Source of the DNA: Kutzneria sp035492655
GTDB lineage: Bacteria; Actinomycetota; Actinomycetes; Mycobacteriales; Pseudonocardiaceae
Length of the DNA stretch: 64,000 nucleotides
NCBI GenBank assembly: GCA_035492655.1
Contig: DATJJB010000651.1
Span: 10,352 to 74,351 of the forward strand
Reading direction: 5' to 3'
Positions within the stretch are counted from its first letter, which is position 1. Every line of letters begins with the position of its first letter. A program made the position numbers and the translations under genes. This document shows positions 36,017 to 44,286 of this stretch, piece after piece. Below the pieces are notes generated by a model, which had not been told where the DNA came from, ran no database searches, and worked only from the letters and a program-made list of their open reading frames with translations.

Positions 36017-36373
36017 TCAGTCCAGCACCGAGCGGACGGCTTCCTCGCTGCGGCCGACCACGGCCGGGCCGTCGTCGGCGGTGATGATGGGGCGCTGGAT
36101 CAGAATCGGGTGCTCGGCCAGCGCGGTGATCCACCGGGCCCGGCCGGCGTCGTTGCGTTCCCAGTCCTTGAGAGCGAGCTCCTTGGCGACGGCCTCGCCG
36201 GTGCGCGCAATGTCCCACGGCTCCAGCCCGAGCCGGTCGAGCACGGCGACGAGCTCGGCCTCGGTGGGCGGGTCCTCCAGGTAACGCCGCACGGTGTAGT
36301 CGGCGCCGGCCTCGTCCAGGATCGACAACGCGGACCGGCACTTGGAGCAGGCGGGGTTGATCCAGATTTCCAC
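36017..36373 (-). CDS. ArsC/Spx-family arsenate reductase-like protein
   Basis: This 118-residue glutaredoxin-like protein has an N-terminal 'INPACSKCRSAL' (CxxC where ArsC has its reactive Cys) and a basic 'IQRPII' motif near residue 92. Arg residues typical of glutaredoxin-dependent arsenate reductases are present. No arsenical pump or ArsR is nearby, so the role may be general redox. GTG at 36373; it diverges from the P450 gene by 31 bases. Confidence 0.88.
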   Translation of the reverse strand: MEIWINPACSKCRSALSILDEAGADYTVRRYLEDPPTEAELVAVLDRLGLEPWDIARTGEAVAKELALKDWERNDAGRARWITALAEHPILIQRPIITADDGPAVVGRSEEAVRSVLD

Positions 36374-36404
36374 CGGGCCAGCTTACGGCTGGTAGCTTCG
36401 GGCC

Positions 36405-37565
36405 ATGTCCCCACTCGCGGCCGGCTACCCGATCGGCGCGCAGGCGTCGGTCGAGCAGCTCACGGCGGACCCGCACGCGCTGCTGGCGCGCCTGCGCGCG
36501 GCGGAGCCGGTGTCGTGGCTGCCGGCGCTGAACGGCTGGCTGGTGACGCGGCACGACCTGGCGCTCCAGGTGATGAAGGACGCGGCGACGTTCACCGTGG
36601 ACGACCCTCGTTTCTCGACGGCGCAGGTGATCGGCCCGTCCATGCTCTCGCTGGACGCCGACGAGCACGCCCGGCACCGAGCGCCGTTCTCCCGACAGTT
36701 CCGGCCGCGGGAGATCGAGGACCGGTTCGGCGACGTCGTGCGGGCGGAATGCGGTCGGCTGGTCGACGGCTTCGTCGCGACCGGGCGGGCCGAGCTGCGG
36801 CGGGCGTTGGCCGGTCCGCTGGCGGTCGCGGTGATGGCCGACGCGCTGGGCCTGGACAGCACCGACGCGAAGCGGGTGCTGGCCTGGTACGACGCCATCG
36901 TGTCCGCGGTGGCCGAGATCTCCGCCGGCCACGCGCCGGATCACGTTGGCGCACAGGCATTCGGCGAGCTGCGGGCACACATCGAAGGCTCGGCCGCCAA
37001 GCCCTCACTGCTGGCCGAGGCCGCGCGGGCGTTGGCACTGCCCGAGGTCGTGTCCAACGCGGCCGTGCTGATGTTCGGTGGCATCGAGACCACCGAGGGC
37101 ATGATCGCCAATCTGCTGCTGCACCTGCTGACCAATCCGTCCCAGCTGGACACCGTCCGCGCCGACCGGGCCCGGATCCCGGACGCCGTCGAGGAGTCGC
37201 TGCGCCTGGAGCCCGCCGCCGCGGTCGTCGACCGCTACGCGACCCGTGACGTCGAGCTGGCCGGGGCGTCGATCGCCCGCGGCGACCTGGTCACGGTGTC
37301 ACTGACCGCGGCCAACCGGGACCCGGCCGTGTTCGACCGCCCGGACGATTTCGACCTGCTACGACCGAATCTCCGCAACCAGCTGGCTTTCGCCCGTGGG
37401 CCGCACTTCTGCCTCGGCATCGACCTGGCCCGGCTGGAGACCCGGGTCGCCGTCGAGACCGTCCTGGACCGCTTGCCCGGGCTCGGGCTCACCGACCCCG
37501 CCACCCCCGCCGGCCTGGTGTTCCGCAAGCCCGACGCCGTGCACGTCCGCTGGGACATCCCGTGA
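36405..37565 (+). CDS. Cytochrome P450
   Basis: This 386-residue, soluble, bacterial-length P450 has an I-helix 'LMFGGIETTEGM' (an acid-Thr-Thr variant), ExxR 'EESLR', and a haem loop 'FARGPHFCLGIDLAR' with the Cys ligand near residue 333. No ferredoxin partner is encoded beside it. Its TGA overlaps the YjbR start (GTGA). The substrate is not predictable. Confidence 0.96.
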   Translation: MSPLAAGYPIGAQASVEQLTADPHALLARLRAAEPVSWLPALNGWLVTRHDLALQVMKDAATFTVDDPRFSTAQVIGPSMLSLDADEHARHRAPFSRQFRPREIEDRFGDVVRAECGRLVDGFVATGRAELRRALAGPLAVAVMADALGLDSTDAKRVLAWYDAIVSAVAEISAGHAPDHVGAQAFGELRAHIEGSAAKPSLLAEAARALALPEVVSNAAVLMFGGIETTEGMIANLLLHLLTNPSQLDTVRADRARIPDAVEESLRLEPAAAVVDRYATRDVELAGASIARGDLVTVSLTAANRDPAVFDRPDDFDLLRPNLRNQLAFARGPHFCLGIDLARLETRVAVETVLDRLPGLGLTDPATPAGLVFRKPDAVHVRWDIP

Positions 37566-37906
37566 CCCCCGCCGAAGTCGCCGCCTTCGCCCTGCAGTTC
37601 CCGCAGGCCACCGAGGAGAACCCGTTCGGGCCCGGCCTGGACGTGTACAAGGTCGAGGGCAAGGTCTTCGCCATCCTCGCCCCCGCCGGCCCTTCGGTGT
37701 CGCTCAAGTGCGAACCCGGCCTGGCCATGCACCTGCGCCAGCAGTTCGACGCCGTGACGCCCGGCTACCACCTGAACAAGAAGCACTGGAACACCGTCCG
37801 CCTCGACGGCGACGTGCCGGCCGACCAGCTGGAGGAGATGATCGAGCACTCCTACGAGTGCGTCGTCGCCGGTCTGCCCAAGGCGGTCCGGCTACGGCTT
37901 CGGTAG
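37562..37906 (+). CDS. MmcQ/YjbR-family DNA-binding-like protein
   Basis: This 114-residue protein matches the YjbR double-wing fold: 'FPQATEENPFGPGLDVYKVEGKVFAI', 'VSLKCEP' and 'GYHLNKKHWNTVRLDGDV'. GTG at 37562 overlaps the P450 stop. Its 3' end overlaps the convergent small membrane-protein gene by 15 bases. The function of the family is not settled. Confidence 0.92.
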   Translation: MTPAEVAAFALQFPQATEENPFGPGLDVYKVEGKVFAILAPAGPSVSLKCEPGLAMHLRQQFDAVTPGYHLNKKHWNTVRLDGDVPADQLEEMIEHSYECVVAGLPKAVRLRLR

Positions 37907-38185
37907 CCGGGTCGACACCATGCGCACCGAGCGCAGGATGTGCTCGGGGATCTCCTCGCCGCGGGTCATCGACACGGTCAGCCCCCAGGCCATCAGGAAA
38001 CCCAGCAGCCCCAACGCGAGGCCGGAGATGCCGAGCACCAGGCCGACCAGCCACATGAGGTGCCGCAGCGGACTGATCAGCAGCAGGATGGGCGTGGTCA
38101 CCAGCGCCCCGACGACGTAGCCGGACGAGCCGGCCTGGTCCATCTTCATCACCACGTGCAGCAGGCGGTGTCTCCGGGTGGTCAT
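37892..38185 (-). CDS. Small two-TM membrane protein
   Basis: This 97-residue protein has two hydrophobic helices (about 22-40 and 43-68) and charged ends ('SMTRGEEIPEHILRSVRMV'). No motif was recognised. It lies downstream of the CDP-alcohol phosphotransferase gene on the same strand (77-base gap), so it may relate to the membrane-lipid functions there. Confidence 0.75.
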   Translation of the reverse strand: MTTRRHRLLHVVMKMDQAGSSGYVVGALVTTPILLLISPLRHLMWLVGLVLGISGLALGLLGFLMAWGLTVSMTRGEEIPEHILRSVRMVSTRLPKP

Positions 38186-38262
38186 GGTGCTCGCCTCCTC
38201 TTTCCGTCACCGACGACGCTAGGCGTGTCGGCGCGGCAAGGCGATTACCCGCCAGGTAAGCA

Positions 38263-38970
38263 CTACCGGTTGCGCCACAACCAGATGACGTCCCGACCGA
38301 ACGACCACACCAGCGAAGCCAGCGCGATCGCCACCACGGCAAGGGAAGCGACGAACGGCAGCAGACCGGAGGCGGCGACCACGAGCAGCACGCCCTGCGC
38401 GGCGGCGACGGTCTTGCGGGCGAAGCTGGGCGGCAGCGCGCCCTTCAGCCACGGCGCGACCCAGCTGGCGGCGACGAACGCGTAGCGCATCGCACCGATG
38501 ATCAGCACCCACGGCCCGAGCGACGCGGCGACGAACACACTGAGCACCAGGATCAGGAAGGCGTCGACCTCCATGTCGAACCGCGCCCCGACCGCGGTGG
38601 CGGTCCCGGTCCGGCGAGCCACCTGACCGTCCACACCGTCGAGGATCAGCGCCACCACGGACAGCGCCACGATGGCGGCCGTCGCCGGACCGTGCACGAG
38701 GCCGTCGGCCACCAGCGCGGTGACCCCGCCGACCAGCGTGGCCCGGAACAGGGTGACCCAGTTGGCCTGGCCGAACGTCCTGGCCCGCGAGCGGTGCAGG
38801 GCATAACCGAGGGTTGCGCACGTCACGACCGCGCACGCGGACCCGGCGGCCAGCGCGCTCGGTCCGATGCGCAACGCGGCCCAGAGCAGGGTCAGCAGCA
38901 CCAGCTGTGCGCCGAGCCCGGCGACCACGCCGGGGGTCGCCGTCGATACGTGCCGAATATGAGTGGTCAC
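38263..38970 (-). CDS. CDP-alcohol phosphatidyltransferase family membrane enzyme
   Basis: This 235-residue integral membrane enzyme has the full signature D-G-V-D-G-Q-V-A-R followed by G-A-R-F-D-x3-D ('LDGVDGQVARRTG', 'VGARFDMEVD'), which binds the CDP group and metals. About six TM helices are predicted. It transfers a phospho-alcohol moiety from a CDP-alcohol to an acceptor (lipid or polyol). GTG at 38970 follows GGAGG by 7 bases. It diverges from the dehydrogenase-PTPS-GT set, whose products could provide its acceptor. Confidence 0.92.
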   Translation of the reverse strand: MTTHIRHVSTATPGVVAGLGAQLVLLTLLWAALRIGPSALAAGSACAVVTCATLGYALHRSRARTFGQANWVTLFRATLVGGVTALVADGLVHGPATAAIVALSVVALILDGVDGQVARRTGTATAVGARFDMEVDAFLILVLSVFVAASLGPWVLIIGAMRYAFVAASWVAPWLKGALPPSFARKTVAAAQGVLLVVAASGLLPFVASLAVVAIALASLVWSFGRDVIWLWRNR

Positions 38971-39031
38971 CGCGCGCCTCCACGTTCTCACGCCTCGGTC
39001 AGAACACGTCCGCTGTGATAGAAGGGTTCAA

Positions 39032-40015
39032 ATGGACCTGACCGCACACGCGTTCTGGCTGCTACGTCCGGGCGAAGGCGAGATCCGCCCGGTGGAGCTG
39101 ACCCCACCCGGCCCCGGCGAGGTGCTGGTCAGAACGCTCTTCTCCGGGGTGAGCCGGGGCACCGAGACCCTGGTGTTCCACGGCGGCGTGCCGGCAAACC
39201 AGCACGACGTGATGCGCGCCCCGTTCCAGGAGGGCGAGTTCCCCGCCCCGGTGAAATACGGCTACCTCAACGTCGGCGTGGTCGAGGCGGGCGAGCCGGG
39301 ACTGGTCGGCCGGACCGTGTTCAGCCTCTATCCGCACCAGACCCGCTACGTCGTGCCGGCCACGGCGGTGACCGTTGTGCCCGATTCCGTGCCGGCGGAG
39401 CGCGCGGTGCTGGCCGGCACGGTGGAGACCGCGGTCAACGCGGTGTGGGACGCCGCTCCCCTGCTCGGCGACCGGATCGCCGTCATCGGCGCCGGCATGG
39501 TCGGCAGCTCGGTCGCCGCGGTGCTGGCCAAGTTCCCCGGGGTACGGGTGCAGCTGGTCGATGTCGACACATCGCGCGCCGGCATCGCCGCCGCGCTGGG
39601 CGTGGAGTTCGTCACTCCGGAGGAGGCGGCCGACGGCTGCGACCTGGTGGTGCACGCCAGCGCCACCTCGGCCGGCCTGACCCGGGCGCTGGAGCTGCTG
39701 ACGCCGGAGGGCACCGTCGTCGAGCTGTCCTGGTACGGCGACAAGCAGGTCAGCGTGCCGCTCGGGGAGTTCTTCCACTCCCGGCGGCTGGTCGTGCGCA
39801 GCAGCCAGGTCGGCACCATCCCGGCCGCCCGGCGCGGCCGGCACACCTACGCCAGCCGCCTCGCGCTGTCGCTGGACCTGCTGGCCGATCCGGTCTTCGA
39901 CGCCCTGATCACCGGCTCCAGCGAGTTCGCCGACCTGCCCTCGGTCATGCCGCGGCTGGCCGACGGCCAGCTGCCGGCGCTGTGTCACCGCATCGTTTAC
40001 CCGTCAGGAGGATGA
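39032..40015 (+). CDS. MDR-family dehydrogenase, first gene of the PTPS-GT cluster
   Basis: This 327-residue enzyme has a GroES-like N-terminal domain with 'FSGVSRGTE' and a Rossmann 'RIAVIGAGMVGSSVAAVLA' near residue 147. Its catalytic Zn ligands are not the usual Cys/His set. It resembles the zinc-binding-dehydrogenase-like proteins that cluster with PTPS genes. ATG at 39032 follows AGAAGG. Its stop overlaps the PTPS start (ATGA at 40012-40015), so translation is coupled. Confidence 0.86.
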   Translation: MDLTAHAFWLLRPGEGEIRPVELTPPGPGEVLVRTLFSGVSRGTETLVFHGGVPANQHDVMRAPFQEGEFPAPVKYGYLNVGVVEAGEPGLVGRTVFSLYPHQTRYVVPATAVTVVPDSVPAERAVLAGTVETAVNAVWDAAPLLGDRIAVIGAGMVGSSVAAVLAKFPGVRVQLVDVDTSRAGIAAALGVEFVTPEEAADGCDLVVHASATSAGLTRALELLTPEGTVVELSWYGDKQVSVPLGEFFHSRRLVVRSSQVGTIPAARRGRHTYASRLALSLDLLADPVFDALITGSSEFADLPSVMPRLADGQLPALCHRIVYPSGG

Positions 40016-40416
40016 CCTTGTTCAGCATCACCGTCCGGGACCACATCATGGTCGCGCACAGCTTCAAGGGCGAGGTGTTCGGGCCGGCCCAGCGCCTGCA
40101 CGGGGCGACGTTCGTGGTCGACGCCACGTTCAAGCGGGCCGAGCTGGACGACGACAACATCGTGGTGGACATCGGCCTGGCGAGCCAGCAGCTGGGCGAG
40201 CTGCTCGGTGAGCTGAACTACCGCAACCTGGACGAGGAGCCGGCCTTCGCCGGCATCAACACCTCGACCGAGTTCCTGGCCAAGGTCATCGCCGACCGGC
40301 TGGCCGAGCGGAGCAAGGCCGGCGCGCTCGGGCCGTCGGCCAGCGGGCTGTCCGGCATCGCGGTCACGCTGCACGAGTCGCACAACGCCTGGGCCAGCTA
40401 CGAACGGTCCCTGTGA
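40012..40416 (+). CDS. 6-pyruvoyl/6-carboxy-tetrahydropterin synthase-like protein with altered active site
   Basis: This 134-residue PTPS/QueD-fold protein shows 'DHIMVAHSF', 'RLHGATFVVDATF', 'LNYRNLDEEPAF' and 'LHESHNAWASYE'. Family members bind zinc with one His plus the two His of HGH and use a Cys upstream. Here HGH is HGA and no Cys lies in that loop, so both metal ligation and the classical reaction are doubtful. It is embedded between a dehydrogenase and a glycosyltransferase gene with stop-start overlaps on both sides, so a new reaction on a sugar or pterin-like substrate is possible. Confidence 0.86.
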   Translation: MTLFSITVRDHIMVAHSFKGEVFGPAQRLHGATFVVDATFKRAELDDDNIVVDIGLASQQLGELLGELNYRNLDEEPAFAGINTSTEFLAKVIADRLAERSKAGALGPSASGLSGIAVTLHESHNAWASYERSL

Positions 40417-41471
40417 GGGTTCACCTGGTCTGGCCGGCCGGGATCGCCGACCTCGCCGCGCCGAGCGGCGGCAACGTCTACGACCGGCGGGTCAGCGCCG
40501 GCCTGTCGTCGCTGGGCTGGGACGTGCGCGAGATCCTGGCCGGCGGCGACTGGCCGCGTCCCGACGCCTCCGCGCTTGCCGAGTTGCAGACCGCGCTCGA
40601 CCAGCTCGATTCCGGCGAACTGGTGCTTTTCGACGGTTTGGTCGCGTGTGGCATTCCGGAGATAGTCCTGCCGGCTGCCCGCCGGTTGCGTGTTGTCGTC
40701 CTGGTCCACCTCAGGTTGGCGGCCGAGACCGGTCTCGCGGCCGACATCCGCGACGATCTCGACCGTCGCGAACGAGAAGTGCTGCACGCGGCCCACGCGG
40801 TCGTCGCCACTAGTCCCTGGGCTGCCAGTGAACTGTCTTCACACCACCATCTGCCTGTTGACCGAGTTCACAGCGCGGATCCCGGTGTCGACAGTTCACC
40901 GCTGGCCCGGGGCACGGACGGCGCCTCGCAGCTGCTCTGCGTCGCCTCGGTGACCCCGCGCAAGGGCCACGACCTGCTGATCGCCGCCCTGTCCACGATC
41001 GACGACCTGGACTGGCACCTGGTGTGTGTCGGCGCACTGGAACACGCGCCGGCTCACCTGAGCCAATTTCGAAACGACTCCAGAATCGAGTTCGTGGGCC
41101 CGCTGCACGGCCCGGCTCTGGACCAGCGCTACGACGCCGCCGACCTGTTCGTGCTCGCGTCCCGCGCCGAGACCTACGGCATGGTCGTCACCGAGGCACT
41201 CGCCCGCGGCATCCCCGTGCTGACCACCGATGTCGACCCGCTGCCGCAGACCGTCGGCCGGGCGCCGGACGGCGGCGTGCCCGGGCTGCTCGTCCCCGCG
41301 ACCGAGCTCGCGACTGCGCTTCGGAACTGGCTCACGGATGCTGACCTGCGGGAACGGCTCCGGAAGGCGGCTCGGGACCGGCGTGACATGCTGCACGGGT
41401 GGGAGCACACAACGAACCGGCTGGCCGCGGTGTTGACGCAGACGACGCGGAGTTCACCCCCGAGTGGCTGA
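40413..41471 (+). CDS. GT4-family glycosyltransferase
   Basis: This 352-residue GT-B enzyme has an N-terminal 'PSGGNVYDRRVSAGLSSLGW', the nucleotide-sugar-domain start 'CVASVTPRKGHDLLIAAL', and the EX7E motif 'SRAETYGMVVTEALARGIPVL' near residue 250. It transfers a sugar from an NDP or GDP donor, retaining configuration. GTG at 40413 overlaps the PTPS stop (GTGA). Confidence 0.92.
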   Translation: MRVHLVWPAGIADLAAPSGGNVYDRRVSAGLSSLGWDVREILAGGDWPRPDASALAELQTALDQLDSGELVLFDGLVACGIPEIVLPAARRLRVVVLVHLRLAAETGLAADIRDDLDRREREVLHAAHAVVATSPWAASELSSHHHLPVDRVHSADPGVDSSPLARGTDGASQLLCVASVTPRKGHDLLIAALSTIDDLDWHLVCVGALEHAPAHLSQFRNDSRIEFVGPLHGPALDQRYDAADLFVLASRAETYGMVVTEALARGIPVLTTDVDPLPQTVGRAPDGGVPGLLVPATELATALRNWLTDADLRERLRKAARDRRDMLHGWEHTTNRLAAVLTQTTRSSPPSG

Positions 41472-42244
41472 CGCTGCGGGAGCCGGTCGACGCCGCCGCC
41501 CGTGCCGGTGAGCTGGTCGACCGGTTGGTCCGGCTGTTCGCCGGCCGGGACCGGCTGGTCATCCGCGATCTGGGCTGCGGAACCGGCTCGCTCGGCCGCT
41601 GGCTGAGCCCGCTGCTGCCGAATCCGCAGCACTGGATCATGCAGGACCGTGAACCAGATCTGCTGGCGCACGTGTATATGGATGTGCCCTCTACCGCTCC
41701 TGTCACGGTCGAGACCCGGCTGGGCGACCTCGGCGGCGTCACCGCCGCGGACCTCGCCGGCACCTCGCTGGTGACCGCATCCGCGCTGCTCGACATCCTC
41801 ACCACCGAGGAGGTCGACCGGCTCGCCGGCGCCTGTGTCGACGCCGGCGTGCCCGCGCTGTTCACGCTTTCCGTGCTCGGCGAGGTCGAGTTGTCCCCCG
41901 CCGACCCGCTCGACGCCGACATCACCGCGGCGTTCAACGAGCACCAGCGCCGTGTCCAGGACGGCCGGCAACTGCTCGGCCCGGACGCGCCCGCCGCCGT
42001 CATCGAGTCGTTCCGCAAGCGTGGCGTCGACGTGCGGGTGGCGCCGAGCCCGTGGCAGCTGGGGGCCGAGAACCCCGAGCTGACCGCCGAGTGGTTGCGA
42101 GGCTGGGTCGGCGCGGCCGTCGAGCAGCGCCCGGAACTGACCGCCGAGGCCGCGAGCTACCTGCGGCAGCGGCTGGACGCGGTGCACGCCGGCCGGCTGA
42201 GCGGCATGGTCGGGCACGTCGACGTATTGGCGGTGCCGGCATGA
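41399..42244 (+). CDS. Class I SAM-dependent methyltransferase
   Basis: This 281-residue protein has the SAM motif 'VIRDLGCGTGSLGRWLSPLL' near residue 53 and an acidic residue at the end of strand 2 ('HWIMQDREPDLL'). The GTG at 41399 gives an unusual 73-base overlap with the glycosyltransferase gene; no later in-frame standard start is convincing. The stop overlaps the flippase-like gene by ATGA. Confidence 0.88.
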   Translation: MGAHNEPAGRGVDADDAEFTPEWLTLREPVDAAARAGELVDRLVRLFAGRDRLVIRDLGCGTGSLGRWLSPLLPNPQHWIMQDREPDLLAHVYMDVPSTAPVTVETRLGDLGGVTAADLAGTSLVTASALLDILTTEEVDRLAGACVDAGVPALFTLSVLGEVELSPADPLDADITAAFNEHQRRVQDGRQLLGPDAPAAVIESFRKRGVDVRVAPSPWQLGAENPELTAEWLRGWVGAAVEQRPELTAEAASYLRQRLDAVHAGRLSGMVGHVDVLAVPA

Positions 42245-43254
42245 TGCGCGCGATCTGGCCCTGGCTGAAGATCGTCGCCGGGGCGGCCGTCATCGGCATC
42301 CTGTGCTGGCGGCTGGGCACCGGCGCCTTCGTGGACGGCCTGCGTGAGATCAACCTGGTGGGCATCGCCGCCGCGCTTGGCATCGGCTTCCTGACCACGT
42401 TGTTCAGCGCGTGGCGGTGGTGCATCGTCGCCGACCGCCTTGGGCTGAAGCTGTCGCTGCGCACCGCCGTGGCCGACTACTACCGGGCGCTGTTCATCAA
42501 CGCGGTGCTGCCCGGCGGCGTGCTGGGCGACGTGCATCGGGCCGTGCAGAACGGTCATGACACCGGTGATGTCGGCCGGGGCGTGCGGGCCGTCGTGCTG
42601 GAGCGGACCGGTGGGCAGCTGGCCATCCTCGCCGTGGGTGTCGGCGTGCTGCTGACCGATCCGACGCTGATCGGCCAGGTCATCGGCGACCTCGTGCCCC
42701 CGCAGGCGGCGATCGCGCTCGGCGTGCTGGCCGTCATCGCGGCGGTCGTCGTGCTGGCTACGTCCTCCCACCTGCCCCGCTGGCGCGAAGCGCTGGCCCG
42801 CACGATGGTCGACATCCGCCGCAGCCTGCTGAGCAGCCGTTCGTGGCCGGCCGTGGTGCTGCTGTCGGCCGCCACGCTGGCCGGGCACCTCTCGCTGTTC
42901 ATCGTCGCCGCACGGTCGGCGGGCTCGACCGCTTCGGTCGGCCAACTGCTGCCGCTGCTGGTGCTGGCGCTAATCGCCATGGGTCTGCCGCTCAACGTCG
43001 GTGGCTGGGGTCCGCGCGAGGGCGTCGCCGCGCTGGCGTTCGCCGCCGCCGGGCTCGGGGCCACGCAGGGTGTCACGACCGCCGTGGTCTACGGCGTGCT
43101 GACGTTGATCTCCGCGCTGCCCGGCGCCGCCGTGCTCGTGCTGCGGCGCGTGCAGCGGCCGATCGCACCGGCCCCGGTGGAGCGGGTTCCGGAGCCGGTC
43201 ACGGTCCGGGCCGAGCCGATGGTTCGCCGGAAGGTGCAGCCGCAGGCCGCCTGA
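42241..43254 (+). CDS. LPG-synthase-TM/YbhN-family flippase-like membrane protein
   Basis: This 337-residue membrane protein of the UPF0104 (lysylphosphatidylglycerol synthase TM domain) family has about eight TM helices. It carries 'SAWRWCIVADRLGLKLSLRTAVADYYRALFINAVLPGG' and 'PLNVGGWGPREGVAAL', family-typical motifs. Such proteins are proposed to move glycolipids or polyprenyl-linked sugars across the membrane. The start overlaps the methyltransferase stop by ATGA. Confidence 0.92.
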   Translation: MMRAIWPWLKIVAGAAVIGILCWRLGTGAFVDGLREINLVGIAAALGIGFLTTLFSAWRWCIVADRLGLKLSLRTAVADYYRALFINAVLPGGVLGDVHRAVQNGHDTGDVGRGVRAVVLERTGGQLAILAVGVGVLLTDPTLIGQVIGDLVPPQAAIALGVLAVIAAVVVLATSSHLPRWREALARTMVDIRRSLLSSRSWPAVVLLSAATLAGHLSLFIVAARSAGSTASVGQLLPLLVLALIAMGLPLNVGGWGPREGVAALAFAAAGLGATQGVTTAVVYGVLTLISALPGAAVLVLRRVQRPIAPAPVERVPEPVTVRAEPMVRRKVQPQAA

Positions 43255-44271
43255 GTGGGCAGTGCAGATCTCACGAACAGGTGGACCGAGGTGGCGGCGG
43301 TTCACAACTTGATCTGCGATCCTGTGCCGGTGACCGAGTACGCCTACGACCGGACCCGAAACGTCCTGCTGGCGGTCTGGAGCGTCGGCATCGGCAACGT
43401 CGCGGAGACGGTCGTGGCGTTCGGCGACGACCTCCCCGGTCCGGAGTACGGCCTCCAGCTGGCCTACGAGCTGACCGGGCTGTCCGAGCACCTGTGGCGT
43501 ACCTACACCCACCCGCTGACCGAGGCGGTCGACCAGCCGGACGAGGCGCTCGGCCGGGCCCGCGACCAGCTGGCCGTCGACCTGGTCACCGGGGCCATGC
43601 TTGAGCCGCACCTGCCGGTCGGCAACCATATGCGGGTCTACGACAGCGACGTGTTGGAGGCCGGCCACATGGTCGGCCGGACGTTGCACCGGATCGCCGA
43701 TGCCGACGTCACCGAACAGGCCGTGGCCGATGTCGAGGCGGAGATCCACGCGCTGCGCAAGGCGGCGCTCGGCGACCTGTCCGGGCGGGCCAACCAGGCG
43801 GTCGTGCTGACCCGGTCGGATCCGCAGCCGCACCAGGTCGCCGCGGCGCACGCGTACTTCGAGAAGGACCCGATCGGCCCGCCCGAGCTGTACACCAAGA
43901 TCGACGCGACCTCGGCCGCGGTGGCGGCGGTGCACTGGCTGGACGCGGCGATCGTGACCATGCGGCGCGACGCGAACGGCGAGCTGTCCGACGCCTTCCG
44001 GCCGGTGCCGCAGGGCGAGCTGACCGGCGACCTCGCGGTGCTGGTCTTCAGCCGGCTGGCCGGCGGCGAGCTGCCGCGGGACATCGTGATCTCGCTGGTG
44101 CAAGAGGGCATGTCGGCCCGCAAGCTGCTGGAACGGCTGCTGATCGGCATCAACCACTGTTGGCTGCTCTACAGCGAACACGACACCAACGCGTCGGCCG
44201 ATCAGATTTATGACACATTTCGCGCTGGGATGAGGAGAATGGCGGTCGGGGGACGAGACCGCATCCTGTAG
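43255..44271 (+). CDS. Unrecognised 338-residue protein ending the PTPS-GT cluster
   Basis: GTG at 43255 immediately follows the flippase-like stop. The protein is cytosolic and largely helical, with 'VAVWSVGIGNVAETVVAFGDD'-type beginning and 'NQAVVLTRSDPQPHQVAAAHAYFEKDPIG' and 'HNASADQIYDTF'-type patches ('SEHDTNASADQIYDTF'). No domain was recognised. Its position suggests a co-regulated or accessory role. Confidence 0.75.
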   Translation: MGSADLTNRWTEVAAVHNLICDPVPVTEYAYDRTRNVLLAVWSVGIGNVAETVVAFGDDLPGPEYGLQLAYELTGLSEHLWRTYTHPLTEAVDQPDEALGRARDQLAVDLVTGAMLEPHLPVGNHMRVYDSDVLEAGHMVGRTLHRIADADVTEQAVADVEAEIHALRKAALGDLSGRANQAVVLTRSDPQPHQVAAAHAYFEKDPIGPPELYTKIDATSAAVAAVHWLDAAIVTMRRDANGELSDAFRPVPQGELTGDLAVLVFSRLAGGELPRDIVISLVQEGMSARKLLERLLIGINHCWLLYSEHDTNASADQIYDTFRAGMRRMAVGGRDRIL

Positions 44272-44286
44272 CCGTGGAGGGCCGCC

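Noticed and set aside
36017..36373. Arsenic-resistance operon suggested by the ArsC-like gene
   Set aside because: No ArsR regulator, pump or other arsenic gene adjoins it; an Spx/ArsC-type redox protein is enough.
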